A stretch of 64,000 nucleotides of DNA from Alligator mississippiensis (Eukaryota > Chordata > Crocodylia > Alligatoridae), in contig NC_081828.1 of NCBI RefSeq assembly GCF_030867095.1, positions 46,105,434 to 46,169,433 on the forward strand. Direction: 5' to 3'. The notes beneath the pieces were generated by a model, which saw only the letters and a list, made by a program, of their open reading frames with translations, made no database searches and was not told where the DNA came from. Positions 63,740 through 64,000 of the stretch are shown here, piece after piece. The position numbers and the translations under genes are program-made. The first letter of the stretch is position 1, and the number at the start of each line of letters is the position of its first letter.

Positions 63740-64000
63740 AAACCTTTGGATGTGGTATACCTTGATTTTAGCAAGACTTCTGATATGGTTTCCCACAACA
63801 TTCTTACAGGCAAGCTAAAGAAATCCAGACTGCATGAATGGACTGTAATGAATGGACAGAAAACTGGCTGGATCATCAGGGTTAGAGGGTAGTAATCAAT
63901 GGCTTGATGTCTAGTTGGCAGTTGTTATCAAATGGAGTACCCCACAGGTTTTGTTCAATATCTTCATCAGTGACCTGAAAGATGGTGTAGAGTGCACCCT
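63740..64000 (+). mobile_element. CR1 LINE fragment running off the window
   Basis: Sequence from about 63745 translates in pieces to the CR1 reverse transcriptase (VVYLDFSKTSDMVSHNIL, then NIFISDLKDGVECT). The copy has frame breaks and continues past 64000. Confidence 0.85.

Overview
This is a vertebrate nuclear window, most likely from a non-avian reptile (crocodilian first, turtle second). The basis is widely spaced small exons, CR1 LINEs whose 3' ends carry tandem TCTATGAA units, hAT-type non-autonomous DNA transposons with 8-bp target duplications, Penelope-like retroelement pieces and MIR-like SINEs. The species call is inference from repeat content. No prokaryotic genes, CRISPR array or retroviral genome was seen.

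Three conserved genes fill the window, and their order matches the human 1q24 neighbourhood as I remember it. (1) SCYL3, plus strand, 13 coding exons from 1466 to 26507, encodes a 758-residue pseudokinase/HEAT-repeat protein; its 5' non-coding exon(s) and promoter probably lie left of the window. (2) FIRRM (C1orf112), minus strand, 24 coding exons from 60137 down to 27652, encodes a 904-residue partner of the AAA+ ATPase FIGNL1 in RAD51 removal. (3) METTL18, plus strand, one coding exon 61709-62830, encodes a 373-residue protein-histidine methyltransferase. SCYL3 and FIRRM converge tail to tail with closely spaced, perhaps overlapping, 3' UTRs. FIRRM and METTL18 diverge from one CpG-rich promoter near 60.0-60.45 kb. 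All 37 SCYL3 and FIRRM coding exons were placed by protein similarity and splice-site phase; every junction stays in frame, so both genes look intact.

Two FIRRM introns are unusual. Intron 1 has the hallmarks of a minor-spliceosome (U12) AT-AC intron, and intron 16 starts with GC.

Repeats by region: 1-1.4 kb, a Penelope-like tail and a strong hairpin; 3.4-4.2 kb, a hAT MITE with a perfect target duplication; 13.5-14.3 kb, CR1; 16.1-17.0, 20.0-20.5 and 23.2-23.75 kb, TIR elements; 31.5-37.6 kb, a cluster in FIRRM introns (two CR1s, one with a 439-codon open frame, and two or three hAT-like elements); 44.2-44.8 kb, a Penelope-like GIY-YIG endonuclease fragment beside a FIRRM exon; 46.1-46.8 kb, a foldback hAT MITE; 52.6-59.8 kb, further MITEs, CR1 and Penelope-like tails; 63.7 kb to the end, a CR1 fragment. 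Intron stretches not listed (for example 5819-6536, 6729-8093, 10046-13494, 14290-16110, 24967-26444, 40010-41260, 47540-48850) show only AT-rich unique-looking sequence, with no gene I can support.

I found no clearly undescribed system. The most interesting signals are the AT-AC intron and a hammerhead-ribozyme-like core shared by the Penelope-like tails.
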